In this document: in pieces, positions 7,197-16,304 of the stretch | Position numbering within the stretch: position 1 is the first letter of the stretch | Layout of the letters: every line of letters begins with the position of its first letter | NCBI GenBank assembly: GCA_949292875.1 | Contig: CASFBJ010000021.1 | Span: 1 to 47,750 of the forward strand | Length of the DNA: 47,750 bases | DNA from: an uncultured Christensenella sp. | Lineage (GTDB): Bacteria > Bacillota > Clostridia > Christensenellales > UBA1242 | Reading direction: 5' to 3' | The notes under the pieces: model-generated | The model's database searches: none | What the model was told of the DNA's origin: nothing | Seen by the model: the letters and a program-made list of their open reading frames with translations, nothing else | Made by a program: the position numbers and the translations under genes

Positions 7197-9398
7197 ATGT
7201 TAGCAAGTGTAATAGTTGATATACCAAATAGCGAAGTTGATAGAGTTTTTGACTATAATATACCTATACAAATGCCTCTTTTAGTTGGTCATAGGGTACT
7301 AGTGCCCTTTGGAAGCAAAAAAATAGAAGGCTTTGTTGTAGAGATAAAAGACAAGACAGATATAGAAGAAAGCAAGATAAAAGATATTATTTCTATACTT
7401 GACGATGAACCTATAATAAAAAAAGAAATGTTTAATCTTTTAGACTACATGGTAGGTAGATATCATTTAAGAAAAATAGATGTTATTAGGCTTTTTATAC
7501 CTAGTCAGTTACGAAGTGGAAAAGTAAAAAAACTTTTAAAGTTTGCTGTAGGTTTAAATGATTCTAATGCAATAAAAAATTTTGTAGACAATGCTAACAA
7601 AAGACAAAAAAATCATCTACAAATTATAGAATATTTGCAAAAAAATGGAGAAATACTCTTAAGCGAATTAAGTAAAATTTTTCCCATAAGTGCAATTAAA
7701 AAACTTGAAAGTGATGGAGTGCTTTGTATATATCAAAAACAAGTGAAGCGTAGTCCAAACTTTGCTAAAAAAGAAGATAAAAAAATAGAACTTAATAATG
7801 CTCAAAAGCAAGCAATGGACATTATTCAAAATGCGCAAGGCAGTACAGTTCTTTTATATGGTGTTACAGGAAGTGGTAAAACTGAAGTTTATATGCATTC
7901 TATAGAACAAGCAATAAAAAATGGTAAAAATGCAATAATGTTAGTACCGGAGATTTCTTTAACACCACAAGTTTTAAGTAACTTTAAGGCGAGATTTGGT
8001 GATATGGTTGCAATACTACATAGTGGGTTAAGTGCTGGAGAAAGGCTTGATGAATGGGAAAAACTTCTTCATGGTGAAGCAAAAATTGCGGTAGGTGCAA
8101 GGTCTGCGATTTTTGCACCGCTTGACAATATAGGACTAATAGTTATAGATGAGGAACATGACTCAAGTTATACAAGCGATAGTAATCCAAGGTACAATAC
8201 TATTGAAGTTGCGCAATTTAGAAGCAAGTACAATAATTGTCCTGTTATTTTGGGAAGTGCAACGCCGAGCATAGAAAGTTATTTTAAAGCAAAAAATGGA
8301 GAATACAGGCTTGCTACATTGCCTACAAGAGTTAACAAAAAAAATATGCCTGAGATACATAGTGTAAATATGTATGAAGCTGTTTTGCAAGGAGAATATG
8401 GAGCAATATCATCACATCTAGCTGGAAAATTAGACGAATGTATTAAGAATAATAATCAAGCAATTATTTTTATAAATAGGCGAGGCTTTGTTTCATTTTT
8501 AACTTGCAAAAAATGTGGATATACACCAACTTGTACTGATTGCGAAGTTTCTCTTGTTTATCATAAAGAAGACAATCAATTAAAATGTCATTTTTGTGAT
8601 AAAAGGTATCATGTAATAAATGTTTGCCCAAATTGTAAATCTAGAGATTTTAGAGTTGGTGCAATGGGCACTCAAAAGATTGTTGAAGAAATAAGAAACT
8701 TATTTCCTGATGTTCCTATTTTTAGAATGGATAATGATACTACAAGTACAAAAGATAGCCATATAGAAATATTATCAAAATTTGCTCAAACTAAACCTAG
8801 CATACTTGTAGGTACACAAATGATTGCTAAAGGACACGATTTTCCAAATGTTTCATTAGTTGGAATAGTAGATGCAGATATAAGCTTGCATCAAACAGAT
8901 TTTAGAGCAAATGAAAGAACTTTCCAACTGGTTACGCAAGTTGCAGGAAGAGCAGGAAGGGCAGATGTAGAAGGTGAAGTTGTTTTACAAAGTTATAAAC
9001 CAAAATATTATGTATACAGATATGCAAGTAACTACGATTATGAAGGTTTTTATGAAAGAGAGATTGCTTTAAGGAAAACAACAAATTTTCCGCCATTTAC
9101 CACTATAATTAGGATATTATTTAGTAGTGAAGATAAGGAGAAAGCTTTACAATCTGTGCAAGAATGTTATAGCAAAGTACTTGAACTTAAAGATAGATAT
9201 ATGCAAGATTTTAATTTTTGTAAAGCAGTCGCTTGTCCTGTGAAAAGAATTAAAACAAAGTACAGATATCAAATACTTATAAAAATTAAAAATGAAAACA
9301 AAGAAAAAATAATAAAAAATATTTATACTATAGTTGATAATAGTAGAGATAAAAAGGTTAGTGTGTTTGTTGAAACTAATCCGCAAAACTTAAGTTAA
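7197..9398 (+). CDS. priA: Primosomal replication-restart helicase PriA
   Basis: Full-length (733 aa) superfamily 2 3'-5' DNA helicase that reloads the replisome at stalled forks. The N-terminal 3'-DNA-binding domain starts 'VIVDIPNSEVDRVFDY'. Walker A is GVTGSGKT (222-229) and Walker B DEEH (318-321). Eight zinc-binding cysteines of the strand-separation domain are at 437, 440, 446, 449, 464, 467, 477 and 480. The conserved helicase motif VTQVAGRAGRA is present. The N terminus aligns with the family at ATG 7197, yet there is no SD and the -10 box ends 6 nt upstream, so the mRNA is probably leaderless. It is the first gene of an operon continuing into def after 11 bases. Confidence 0.97.
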   Translation: MLASVIVDIPNSEVDRVFDYNIPIQMPLLVGHRVLVPFGSKKIEGFVVEIKDKTDIEESKIKDIISILDDEPIIKKEMFNLLDYMVGRYHLRKIDVIRLFIPSQLRSGKVKKLLKFAVGLNDSNAIKNFVDNANKRQKNHLQIIEYLQKNGEILLSELSKIFPISAIKKLESDGVLCIYQKQVKRSPNFAKKEDKKIELNNAQKQAMDIIQNAQGSTVLLYGVTGSGKTEVYMHSIEQAIKNGKNAIMLVPEISLTPQVLSNFKARFGDMVAILHSGLSAGERLDEWEKLLHGEAKIAVGARSAIFAPLDNIGLIVIDEEHDSSYTSDSNPRYNTIEVAQFRSKYNNCPVILGSATPSIESYFKAKNGEYRLATLPTRVNKKNMPEIHSVNMYEAVLQGEYGAISSHLAGKLDECIKNNNQAIIFINRRGFVSFLTCKKCGYTPTCTDCEVSLVYHKEDNQLKCHFCDKRYHVINVCPNCKSRDFRVGAMGTQKIVEEIRNLFPDVPIFRMDNDTTSTKDSHIEILSKFAQTKPSILVGTQMIAKGHDFPNVSLVGIVDADISLHQTDFRANERTFQLVTQVAGRAGRADVEGEVVLQSYKPKYYVYRYASNYDYEGFYEREIALRKTTNFPPFTTIIRILFSSEDKEKALQSVQECYSKVLELKDRYMQDFNFCKAVACPVKRIKTKYRYQILIKIKNENKEKIIKNIYTIVDNSRDKKVSVFVETNPQNLS

Positions 9399-9409
9399 AA
9401 GGAGAAAAT

Positions 9410-9856
9410 ATGGCGCTTAGAGAAATAGTAAAAGTAGGCGAAGATTTACTTAGAAAAAAGAGTAAACCGGTAAAAAATTTTGATAAAGATTTAAGCACAT
9501 TACTTGATGATATGTATGAGACAATGAGAGTGAATAATGGTTGTGGAATAGCTTGTCCTCAAGTGGGAATACTTTTAAGAGCTTTTATTATTGAAATTGA
9601 AGGTATGAAAGTAGAATTTATCAATCCTGTAATAAGTGATACAAGTGGTTCATGTATACTTAAAGAAGGTTGTTTGTCTGTTCCAAATAGAAGTGAATAT
9701 GTGGAAAGACCTACAAAACTTACTGTGAAAGCTTTTACAAGAGAAGGTACTCCTTTTGAAATGGTGGCAGAAGATTATGTCGCTAGAGTTATATGTCATG
9801 AAAATGACCATTTAGATGGTGTGCTTTATATTGATAAAATAGCAAAAAAGAAATAA
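9410..9856 (+). CDS. def: Peptide deformylase
   Basis: This 148-residue metalloenzyme removes the N-formyl group from nascent proteins. All three family motifs are present: GCGIACPQ (44-51, the usual GxGxAAxQ with the second Ala replaced by Cys), EGCLSVP (86-92, metal ligand C88) and HENDHLDG (130-137, ligands H130 and H134, catalytic E131). The short length fits Clostridia-type deformylases. A strong SD (AAGGAGA) precedes ATG 9410. It is paired with fmt, the enzyme that adds the formyl group, 13 bases downstream. Confidence 0.96.
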   Translation: MALREIVKVGEDLLRKKSKPVKNFDKDLSTLLDDMYETMRVNNGCGIACPQVGILLRAFIIEIEGMKVEFINPVISDTSGSCILKEGCLSVPNRSEYVERPTKLTVKAFTREGTPFEMVAEDYVARVICHENDHLDGVLYIDKIAKKK

Positions 9857-9869
9857 AAGGAAATGATAT

Positions 9870-10799
9870 ATGAAGATTATATACATGGGGACTCCGGAAT
9901 TTGCCTTAAAGCCCTTGCAATCTCTATATGATGCCGGACATGAAATACTTGCTGTTGTTTGTCAACCTGACAAAGTAAATGCAAGAGGCGGTAAGATAAT
10001 ATATAGTCCAACAAAAAGATATGCATTAGAAAAAGGTATACCTGTTTTGCAGTATAAAAGCATAAGAAAAGAAGGTGTAGAAGAACTTGCAAAAATAGGC
10101 GCTGATGTAATTGTTACTTGCGCTTATGGACAAATACTTAGTCAAGAAATAATAGATATGTGTAAGTATGGCGTAATAAATATTCATAGTTCAATGCTAT
10201 CAAAATATCGTGGAGCTTCTCCAATGATTGCAAGTTTACTTAATGGTGATGAATTGACAGGTATAAGCATAGTGAAAACTGATATAGGGCTTGATGACGG
10301 AGATATACTTTATAGTAAAACTTTAAGTATAGAAAAAGAAGACAATAGCATTACTTTAAGTGAAAAAATGAGTGAATTAGGCTCTATGTGTATACTTCAT
10401 GTTCTTAGTGATATAGAGTATTTTATCCAAAATAAAAAATCGCAAAATCATGATGAAGCGACTTTTTGTTCAAAAGTTAGTAAGGAAATGGCTAAACTAG
10501 ATTTTTCAAAAAGTGCAATAGAACTTGTTAGAGAAATAAAAGCATTTGCGTTAAATCCGACCTCATATTTTATGTACAATCAAGAAAGGTTTAAAGTATA
10601 CAACGCTGAAATATATGGTGAAATAGAAAAAGAAGCGGGAATTGTGTGTTTTTGTGATAAAACAAATGGTTTAGTTATAGCATGCGGAGATAAAAATGCT
10701 ATAAAAATAACGCAAATTCAATCTCAAAACGGAAAAGTTTTGCCAATTAAGGCTTTTGTGAATGGTAGAAAACTAGAAGTAGGGACAAGGTGCGAGTAG
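9870..10799 (+). CDS. fmt: Methionyl-tRNA formyltransferase
   Basis: This 309-residue enzyme transfers a formyl group from 10-formyl-THF to initiator Met-tRNA. The N-terminal Rossmann domain begins 'KIIYMGTPEFALKPL'. The catalytic region reads 'VINIHSSMLSKYRGASPM' (family NxHxSLLPxxRGAAP), followed by 'TDIGLDDGDIL' in place of the common MDxGD motif, with the key Asp kept. The C-terminal OB-fold domain occupies about 205-309. SD AAAGGA. It lies between def and rlmN, one base before the rlmN start. Confidence 0.95.
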   Translation: MKIIYMGTPEFALKPLQSLYDAGHEILAVVCQPDKVNARGGKIIYSPTKRYALEKGIPVLQYKSIRKEGVEELAKIGADVIVTCAYGQILSQEIIDMCKYGVINIHSSMLSKYRGASPMIASLLNGDELTGISIVKTDIGLDDGDILYSKTLSIEKEDNSITLSEKMSELGSMCILHVLSDIEYFIQNKKSQNHDEATFCSKVSKEMAKLDFSKSAIELVREIKAFALNPTSYFMYNQERFKVYNAEIYGEIEKEAGIVCFCDKTNGLVIACGDKNAIKITQIQSQNGKVLPIKAFVNGRKLEVGTRCE

Positions 10800-10800
10800 A

Positions 10801-11844
10801 ATGCAAAAACAAAAATTGTTAGACAACTCTTTAAATGAGGCAAAAATACTTTTTGAAAGTTTTGGAATAAAAAAGTTTAGAGCTAGTCAAATATATGATG
10901 CTATATATCAGGGAAAAAGTTTGCAAGATATTAAAAATATTCCGCAAAATGATTTGAAAATGATAGATGAACATTTTATTGTAGACATAGCAAAAATTTG
11001 TAAAATTCAAAAAAGTAGCGACGGTACAATAAAGTTTGCAATAAAACTAGCAGATGAAAGCATTATAGAGACTGTACTAATGTCTTATACATATGGCAAA
11101 ACTTTGTGCATATCTACTCAAGTAGGTTGTAGAATGGGATGTAAGTTTTGTGCTTCAACGATTGGTGGACTTGTTAGAAATATGAGCGCAGGAGAAATCT
11201 TGGCTCAAGCCATTGTAGTAAATGCTTATCTTGGTGGAAGTAAAAACAATAGGCAAATAACAAACATTGTTTTAATGGGTTGTGGCGAACCATTAGATAA
11301 TTATGAAGAAGTTACAAAATTTATAAAACTTGTTGAAGATAAAGATTTTTTAAATATTAGTCAAAGAAATATATCATTATCTACTTGTGGTATAGCACCA
11401 AATATTTACAAACTTGCAGATGATGGTTTTAAAGTAAATTTGACAATTTCACTTCATGCTTCTAATGACGAAGATAGAAAAAAGATTATGCCTATAGCAA
11501 GAAAATACTCTATAAATGAAGTTTTAAAAGCTTGTGATTATTATTTTGCTCATAATAATAGAAGAATATATTTTGAATACACTTTAGTACAAGGTGTAAA
11601 CGATAGTGAAAAGCATATTATGGAATTGAAAAATCTATTAAAAAGTAAAGTTTGTCATGTAAATGTTATTGTGCTTAACGAAGTTGCTGAAAGAAGTGTA
11701 AAAGGTGTAAATAGAAAACAAGCTCAAAAGTTTGTTGACAAACTTAATAGTGTAGGTATTAGCGCTACTTTAAGAAGGACTTTGGGTCAAGATATAGATG
11801 GCGCTTGTGGACAATTAAGAAAAAGGTTAGGGGAAAATGATTAA
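10801..11844 (+). CDS. rlmN: Dual-specificity 23S rRNA/tRNA m2A methyltransferase RlmN
   Basis: Radical SAM enzyme (347 aa) making C2-methyladenosine at 23S A2503 and tRNA A37. The cluster motif is CRMGCKFC (C110, C114, C117). 'GCGEPLDNYEEV' is the GGEP-type SAM-binding motif. The C-terminal 'LRRTLGQDIDGACGQLRKR' holds the methyl-carrier cysteine. Start ATG 10801 is one base after the fmt stop, with SD AAGGTG inside fmt. B. subtilis has rsmB between fmt and rlmN; here it is absent. It overlaps argS by 8 bases. Confidence 0.95.
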   Translation: MQKQKLLDNSLNEAKILFESFGIKKFRASQIYDAIYQGKSLQDIKNIPQNDLKMIDEHFIVDIAKICKIQKSSDGTIKFAIKLADESIIETVLMSYTYGKTLCISTQVGCRMGCKFCASTIGGLVRNMSAGEILAQAIVVNAYLGGSKNNRQITNIVLMGCGEPLDNYEEVTKFIKLVEDKDFLNISQRNISLSTCGIAPNIYKLADDGFKVNLTISLHASNDEDRKKIMPIARKYSINEVLKACDYYFAHNNRRIYFEYTLVQGVNDSEKHIMELKNLLKSKVCHVNVIVLNEVAERSVKGVNRKQAQKFVDKLNSVGISATLRRTLGQDIDGACGQLRKRLGEND

Positions 11845-13600
11845 GGTAAAAAAAGACATATATAAAATTTTAGAAAACGCTTTTATAAAATTAGGTTACG
11901 ATAAGGAAGATATAGAATTAAAATTTAGTGCTATGCCTGATTTAGCAGACTTTCAGTGCAATAGTTCTTTTAAGTGTGCAAAAAAGTATGCTAAAAAACC
12001 TTTTGATGTAGCAAATGAAATAGTGGATAATATAGAACAAGATGAAAGATTTTCTTTTTTTGTATCTAATCCTGCATATGTAAATATTAAACTTACAGAT
12101 AAAGGTTATAATTATTATGCAAATTTTATGAAAAATACAACAGATTTAGGCGTTGAAAAAGTGGAAAATCCTAAAAAAATTATTATGGATTATGGCGGTG
12201 CAAATGTTGCAAAAGCTTTACATATGGGGCATTTAAGAAGTCCAATAATAGGGCAAAGCTTGAAAAATCTTTTAGTGCTTAAAGGCAATGAAGTGTATTC
12301 TGATGTGCATTTGGGAGATTTTGGACTACAAATGGGACTTACAGTTGCGCAACTTGAAGAAGATGGATACCTTGATTATTTTTTCAAAAACTCAAATGAA
12401 AAACCAAAACTTAGTTTAGAACTATTGAATGAAGAATACCCTAAAGCGTCTGCAAGAAAGCATGATGAAGATTTTAAGAAAAAAGCCGATGATTATACTT
12501 TAAAAATTCAAAAGAAAATGCAACCTTATTACGATGCATATAAACTTATAAGGGAAGTAAGTGTTAAAGAAATAAAAAAATATTATGAATTGTTAAACAC
12601 TAAGTTTGATTTTTGGTTCGGCGAGAGCGAAGTCGGTGATATAATTGATGATGTAGTACAAATATTTGTAGATAAAGGGCTTGCGTATAAGTCTAATGGC
12701 GCCCTGGTATGTGATGTCGCAGAAGAAGGGGAACATATTCCTTTACCTAGAAAAAGCGAAGATGAACCACAATTATATAAAAATCCTATGCCTCCTGTTT
12801 TGCTTAAAAAATATAATGGCGGAGATTTGTACGCAACTACAGATATTGCCACGGTTTTTATGCGAAACAAAGAGTATAAGCCAGATGAAATTATATATGT
12901 AGCAGATAGTAGACAAAAACAACATTTTACACAGTTTTTTAGAGCTTGTAAGAAAAGTGGTATATCTCCAGAAAGTCAAAAACTAACATATGTATCTTTT
13001 GGTACAATGAATGGAACTGATGGTAAACCATTTAAAACTAGAAGTGGCGATACTGTAAAATTAGAAGATGTGGTAAACCTTGTAACACAAAAAGCAAATA
13101 GCAAACTAGAGAAGAATGGTATATATAATAATAATGAACTCGCTAGAGAAGTGGGAGTTTCCGCTTTAAAATTTGGTGATTTAATTAATTCTGTAAATAA
13201 AGATTATATTTGCGATTTGGATAAATTTTTATCTTTTGAAGGTAAAACAGGCCCTTATATTCAATATAATGGAGCAAGAATACAATCTATACTTGAAAAA
13301 GCAGATATAGCATCAAGTCAGGTAGATATACAAAGTAATGAAGAAAGAAAAGTTATATTAAATATTTTTAAACTTATAGAAAGTTATGACATATGCTTAA
13401 GTGAACTTAGTCTAAATTCTCTATGCTTAAGTTTGTATGATGTGGCAAATGCCTTTGCATTGCTATATAACAATATCCATATATTAAGCGAAAAAGATGA
13501 AAAAAGAAAAGCAAGTTTACTTGGGCTGTGTGAACTAACTTTAAGCGCTTTAAAGCAAGGATTGGATATGCTAGCTATAGATATGCCTAAAAAAATGTAG
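11837..13600 (+). CDS. argS: Arginyl-tRNA synthetase
   Basis: Class I aminoacyl-tRNA synthetase, 587 residues. The N-terminal Add1 domain covers about 1-110. The HIGH-type signature is HMGHLR (129-134). The KMSKS position is the degenerate 'GKPFKTRSGDTVKL', usual for ArgRS, and the C-terminal DALR anticodon-binding domain contains 'GPYIQYNGARIQSI'. The start overlaps the rlmN end by 8 bases, indicating translational coupling, with SD AGGGGA. Its presence inside the priA-rpe cluster is not the B. subtilis arrangement. Confidence 0.96.
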   Translation: MIKVKKDIYKILENAFIKLGYDKEDIELKFSAMPDLADFQCNSSFKCAKKYAKKPFDVANEIVDNIEQDERFSFFVSNPAYVNIKLTDKGYNYYANFMKNTTDLGVEKVENPKKIIMDYGGANVAKALHMGHLRSPIIGQSLKNLLVLKGNEVYSDVHLGDFGLQMGLTVAQLEEDGYLDYFFKNSNEKPKLSLELLNEEYPKASARKHDEDFKKKADDYTLKIQKKMQPYYDAYKLIREVSVKEIKKYYELLNTKFDFWFGESEVGDIIDDVVQIFVDKGLAYKSNGALVCDVAEEGEHIPLPRKSEDEPQLYKNPMPPVLLKKYNGGDLYATTDIATVFMRNKEYKPDEIIYVADSRQKQHFTQFFRACKKSGISPESQKLTYVSFGTMNGTDGKPFKTRSGDTVKLEDVVNLVTQKANSKLEKNGIYNNNELAREVGVSALKFGDLINSVNKDYICDLDKFLSFEGKTGPYIQYNGARIQSILEKADIASSQVDIQSNEERKVILNIFKLIESYDICLSELSLNSLCLSLYDVANAFALLYNNIHILSEKDEKRKASLLGLCELTLSALKQGLDMLAIDMPKKM

Positions 13601-13611
13601 TAGGAGAAATA

Positions 13612-14490
13612 ATGCAGGGTGTAGTTGTTAAAAAAGTTGCAGACCTTTTCAGTGTATACTCTAATGGTGTTTGTTATAATAATGTCGTTGCTCGTGGTGG
13701 CATAAAGAAAAAAGAATCACGCATTTTAGTTGGTGATATAGTTTTTTTTGAGCATGAAAGCAAAGATAAATACATTATAGAAAGTATATGCGAAAGAAAA
13801 AACGAATTGGTGCGTCCACCTCTTGCGAATTTGGATAATCTAATAATAGTTATTACTCAAAAACCATTGCCAGATTTAGTTTTAGTAGATAAGTTAATAA
13901 TAAAATGTAGGTATTTACATATACGACCTATATTGGTTATATCAAAAGCAGATATTTTACAAAATGATTTTATAAATGAATTAAAAAGTCAATATAAAAA
14001 TGTAGTAAAGGATATACTAGTTTTGTCAAGCGTTAGTGGAGAAGGAAAAGAAGACTTGTTAAAACTTATTCAAAATCAAACATCAAGTTTAGTTGGACAA
14101 TCTGCAGTTGGTAAATCTAGTATAATAAATATGCTTGGTGGAAGTGCGCAAGTTGGAGAACTAAGTAAAAAAAGTATGCGCGGTAAAAACACAACAAGGC
14201 ATAGTGAAATATTAGTTTTTGAAAATAATGTACGCATTGCCGATACTTCAGGGTTTTCTCGTTTCGTATTAGATGGTATAAAATATAGTCAATTAATGAG
14301 ATATTATGATGATTTTGAAAAGTTTAGTAAAAAATGCAAATATAGCACTTGTGTACATATACCAGAAATAGAAGATGAGTGTAATGTAAAAAAAGCTTTA
14401 AAAAGTGGTAAAATAAATATAAATAGGTATAATAGATATAAAGCAATATATGAAGAACTAAAATCACAATGGGATAGGAGGTATAACTAA
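13612..14490 (+). CDS. rsgA: Ribosome small-subunit biogenesis GTPase RsgA
   Basis: This 292-residue circularly permuted GTPase acts in 30S maturation (YjeQ/CpgA). It has an N-terminal OB-fold, then G4 SKAD (111-114), G1 GQSAVGKSS (162-170) and G3 DTSGFS (211-216), the permuted order that defines the family. The C-terminal zinc knuckle uses C242, C247, H249 and C257. SD AGGAGA precedes ATG 13612. In B. subtilis the kinase/phosphatase pair prkC/prpC lies immediately upstream; here argS takes that place. Confidence 0.95.
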   Translation: MQGVVVKKVADLFSVYSNGVCYNNVVARGGIKKKESRILVGDIVFFEHESKDKYIIESICERKNELVRPPLANLDNLIIVITQKPLPDLVLVDKLIIKCRYLHIRPILVISKADILQNDFINELKSQYKNVVKDILVLSSVSGEGKEDLLKLIQNQTSSLVGQSAVGKSSIINMLGGSAQVGELSKKSMRGKNTTRHSEILVFENNVRIADTSGFSRFVLDGIKYSQLMRYYDDFEKFSKKCKYSTCVHIPEIEDECNVKKALKSGKININRYNRYKAIYEELKSQWDRRYN

Positions 14491-14493
14491 AAC

Positions 14494-15219
14494 ATGGAAA
14501 ATGAAACTAAAGATAAGGATATGAATAAAGTAGAAGAAAAGATAAAGTTAGTTTCTCCTTCTACAGAACCGGTAGATAAAGCTGATGTTATAGATTATGC
14601 AAGCGAACTTATGCAGATTGGTGCAGACTTTTTGCATTGTGATGTGATGGACGGTGTAGCAGTACCTAAGCAAACTTATAACGAAAAAATGATATTTTTA
14701 TTAAAAAGAAAATTGCCTAAGTTTAAATTAGATGTGCATTTGATGACCGCTGGAGGTAGTTCAACAGTTAAAAGGTATTTAAGAGCAAAGCCTTATGCTA
14801 TAACTATTCAGTATGATTATTTTGAAGATGAAAAAGATTTTATCAAGGCACTTAAAATGATACAAAAAGCAAAAATAAAAGTAGGTGTTAGTCTTTCACC
14901 AAATGTTCCACTATCTTATATAGCACCATATATTAGCTACATAGACCTTATTTTGATAATGGGTGTAAAACCTGGCTTAGGTGGACAAAAAATGATAGAA
15001 AGTACACTTGAAAAAATTAAAGAAGCAAAGCATTTAAAAGATACCCTTAAAAATAGTTTGCTCATAAGTTTTGATGGCGGTGTAAATCTTAAAAATGCAA
15101 GTTCTATTTATGAGGCTGGTGCAGATATAGTAGTAAGTGGAAGTGCAATACACGATTCTTTTGATAGAAGTTATGCTATACGCGCTTTAAAGGCCGGCGG
15201 AGAACCTATAGTTATATAG
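14494..15219 (+). CDS. rpe: Divergent ribulose-phosphate 3-epimerase family protein
   Basis: TIM-barrel epimerase (241 aa) interconverting ribulose-5-P and xylulose-5-P. Preserved motifs are 'SPSTEPVDKADV' (family SPSxLSADF, here altered), HCDVMDG (His/Asp metal and acid-base residues), DVHLM and SFDGGV with the second catalytic Asp. The family position 'ITxHxE' reads 'ITIQYDY', losing a His. The N-terminal 18 residues are an extra charged extension. It lies directly after rsgA as in B. subtilis; the SD AGGAGG is inside rsgA, 12 bases before ATG 14494. The altered motifs could mean a shifted substrate such as another ketose phosphate. Last gene of the operon. Confidence 0.82.
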   Translation: MENETKDKDMNKVEEKIKLVSPSTEPVDKADVIDYASELMQIGADFLHCDVMDGVAVPKQTYNEKMIFLLKRKLPKFKLDVHLMTAGGSSTVKRYLRAKPYAITIQYDYFEDEKDFIKALKMIQKAKIKVGVSLSPNVPLSYIAPYISYIDLILIMGVKPGLGGQKMIESTLEKIKEAKHLKDTLKNSLLISFDGGVNLKNASSIYEAGADIVVSGSAIHDSFDRSYAIRALKAGGEPIVI

Positions 15220-15234
15220 CATATATAAGACAAC

Positions 15235-15264
15235 AAAAAACTCTACAGTGGTAGAGTTTTTTTT
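15235..15264 (+). terminator. Terminator of the priA-rpe operon
   Basis: AAAACTCTAC-AGTG-GTAGAGTTTT followed by a T run. From here to 15503 the sequence is AT-rich and holds nothing I can support. Confidence 0.9.
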
Positions 15265-15503
15265 GTAAAATTTATTTTTTGATTACTTAAAAGCATAAAA
15301 TTTTAATTTTAAAATTTATCTAAAAATTAAAATAAAAAAGAATGTAAAGTCTTTAAAATACGAAATACACTTAAAACTAAAGTTAATTGTTATAATTAAT
15401 GTGTTTTCATATTATTATAATTCTTATAGAAATATTGAACTTTTAAAATGTAAATTATTAGTTTTGTAATGCTGAGTTTTGCGTAGTATTATTTTTTTAA
15501 GTC

Positions 15504-15532
15504 TTGACATAATGATGTTAATGTGTTATAAT
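15504..15532 (+). promoter_or_regulatory. Consensus promoter of ncRNA copy 1
   Basis: A perfect TTGACA (15504-15509), 17-bp spacer and perfect TATAAT (15527-15532) put the start at G15539. No ORF follows on this strand before a terminator. Confidence 0.85.
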
Positions 15533-15538
15533 AAAAAT

Positions 15539-15622
15539 GTTCGTAAAGAACTATGCATTTTTGCATAAGGCTTATAACTTTTGTTTATAAGCACGACCGT
15601 CACTTAGCACGGTCATTTTTTT
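15539..15622 (+). ncRNA. Structured ncRNA, copy 1
   Basis: From the predicted start the RNA is a chain of contiguous hairpins: GUUC/GAAC (15539-15551), UAUGCA/UGCAUA (15552-15567), GCUUAUAAC/GUUUAUAAGC (15570-15592), and a terminator GACCGU/ACGGUC (15595-15614) with eight Ts. The first three hairpins recur in copy 2 at 16805. The GUUC hairpin loop differs (GUAAA versus AUGAU) while the stem is kept, and a length change in the second loop breaks any shared reading frame, so this is RNA, not a peptide gene. The 3' part differs entirely between copies. About 40 bases after the terminator (TTTATAAATCTAA(T/C)ATAAATTTTTATTG) are also shared. I recognise no Rfam family. Confidence 0.7.
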
Positions 15623-15699
15623 TATTTTTATTTATAAATCTAATATAAATTTTTATTGTGCTTTTTTGCATATGTTTTTATTCTTCAATATCTAAATTA

Positions 15700-16143
15700 T
15701 TAAATATAAATAATTGGTTTATTTACTTTTTTAGCATATTTTAGTGTATTATAAGCTCCACTTTTATATGTTTCGTAAATATGACAAACTAAAATATCGC
15801 TATTATCGACAATCCACTCATTTCTCTTAGTAATTTTTATCTTAGGATGGTATTCTTCAATATCTGGCATTATAGAGCCATCATAACATGAAGGTAATTC
15901 CCATTTGTCTTTATTGTGATGATAGTATGTTAGTATTCTATAAATCTTAATTTGGGAATACTGTTTTTTTAATTCAATTACAATACTTGCACTTAATTTA
16001 TCGAAAAAACCTTTTCCACCATCAAAAAAAGTAGTATAACCTTTGTTTATAAGTTTAACAATTTCTTCTTTTAACTTATCTTTGATTTCTATATTTTGAA
16101 AATCATATCTATGACCTGCAAAACACACAATTTTTTCTTTCAT
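15700..16143 (-). CDS. SLOG-superfamily (DUF1273/YpsA-like) protein
   Basis: This 147-residue protein starts 'MKEKIVCFAGHRYDF', the strand-plus-GHR signature of the YpsA/DUF1273 branch of SLOG Rossmann proteins. 'TTFFDGGKGFFDKLSASIV' follows, corresponding to the family GGAxGxD region, and 'NEWIVDNSDILVCHIYETYKSGAYNTLKYAKK', the usual nucleotide-binding end ('SGT.x.T...A'). SLOG domains bind nucleotide-derived ligands and recur in mobile elements and stress or defence systems. SD AGGAGG before ATG 16143. It is divergent from an Xre regulator and lies between two ncRNA copies. Function is not known. Confidence 0.8.
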   Translation of the reverse strand: MKEKIVCFAGHRYDFQNIEIKDKLKEEIVKLINKGYTTFFDGGKGFFDKLSASIVIELKKQYSQIKIYRILTYYHHNKDKWELPSCYDGSIMPDIEEYHPKIKITKRNEWIVDNSDILVCHIYETYKSGAYNTLKYAKKVNKPIIYI

Positions 16144-16152
16144 AACTCCTCC

Positions 16153-16176
16153 TAAATTACAGTTTGCTAAATTACA
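16153..16176. promoter_or_regulatory. Direct repeats in the SLOG-Xre divergent region
   Basis: TAAATTACA occurs at 16153-16161 and again at 16168-16176, a 15-bp period (about 1.5 helical turns), just upstream of the SLOG start codon. It is a candidate operator for the Xre protein encoded next door; inference only. Confidence 0.35.
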
Positions 16177-16304
16177 AGTTTACATTGCTTGTGCAAAATC
16201 CTGAAATCTAAGGAAATTATAGCACATTTTTTAAATTTTACCACCCTACAGTTGAGTATTTTTCTAAAAAATTAGAGATAAACTAATTTTAAGGAGAAAT
16301 ATTT

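Noticed and set aside
15537-15589. Short peptide from ATG 15537 in ncRNA copy 1.
   Set aside because: The ATG lies before the predicted +1, and an indel in copy 2 destroys the frame.
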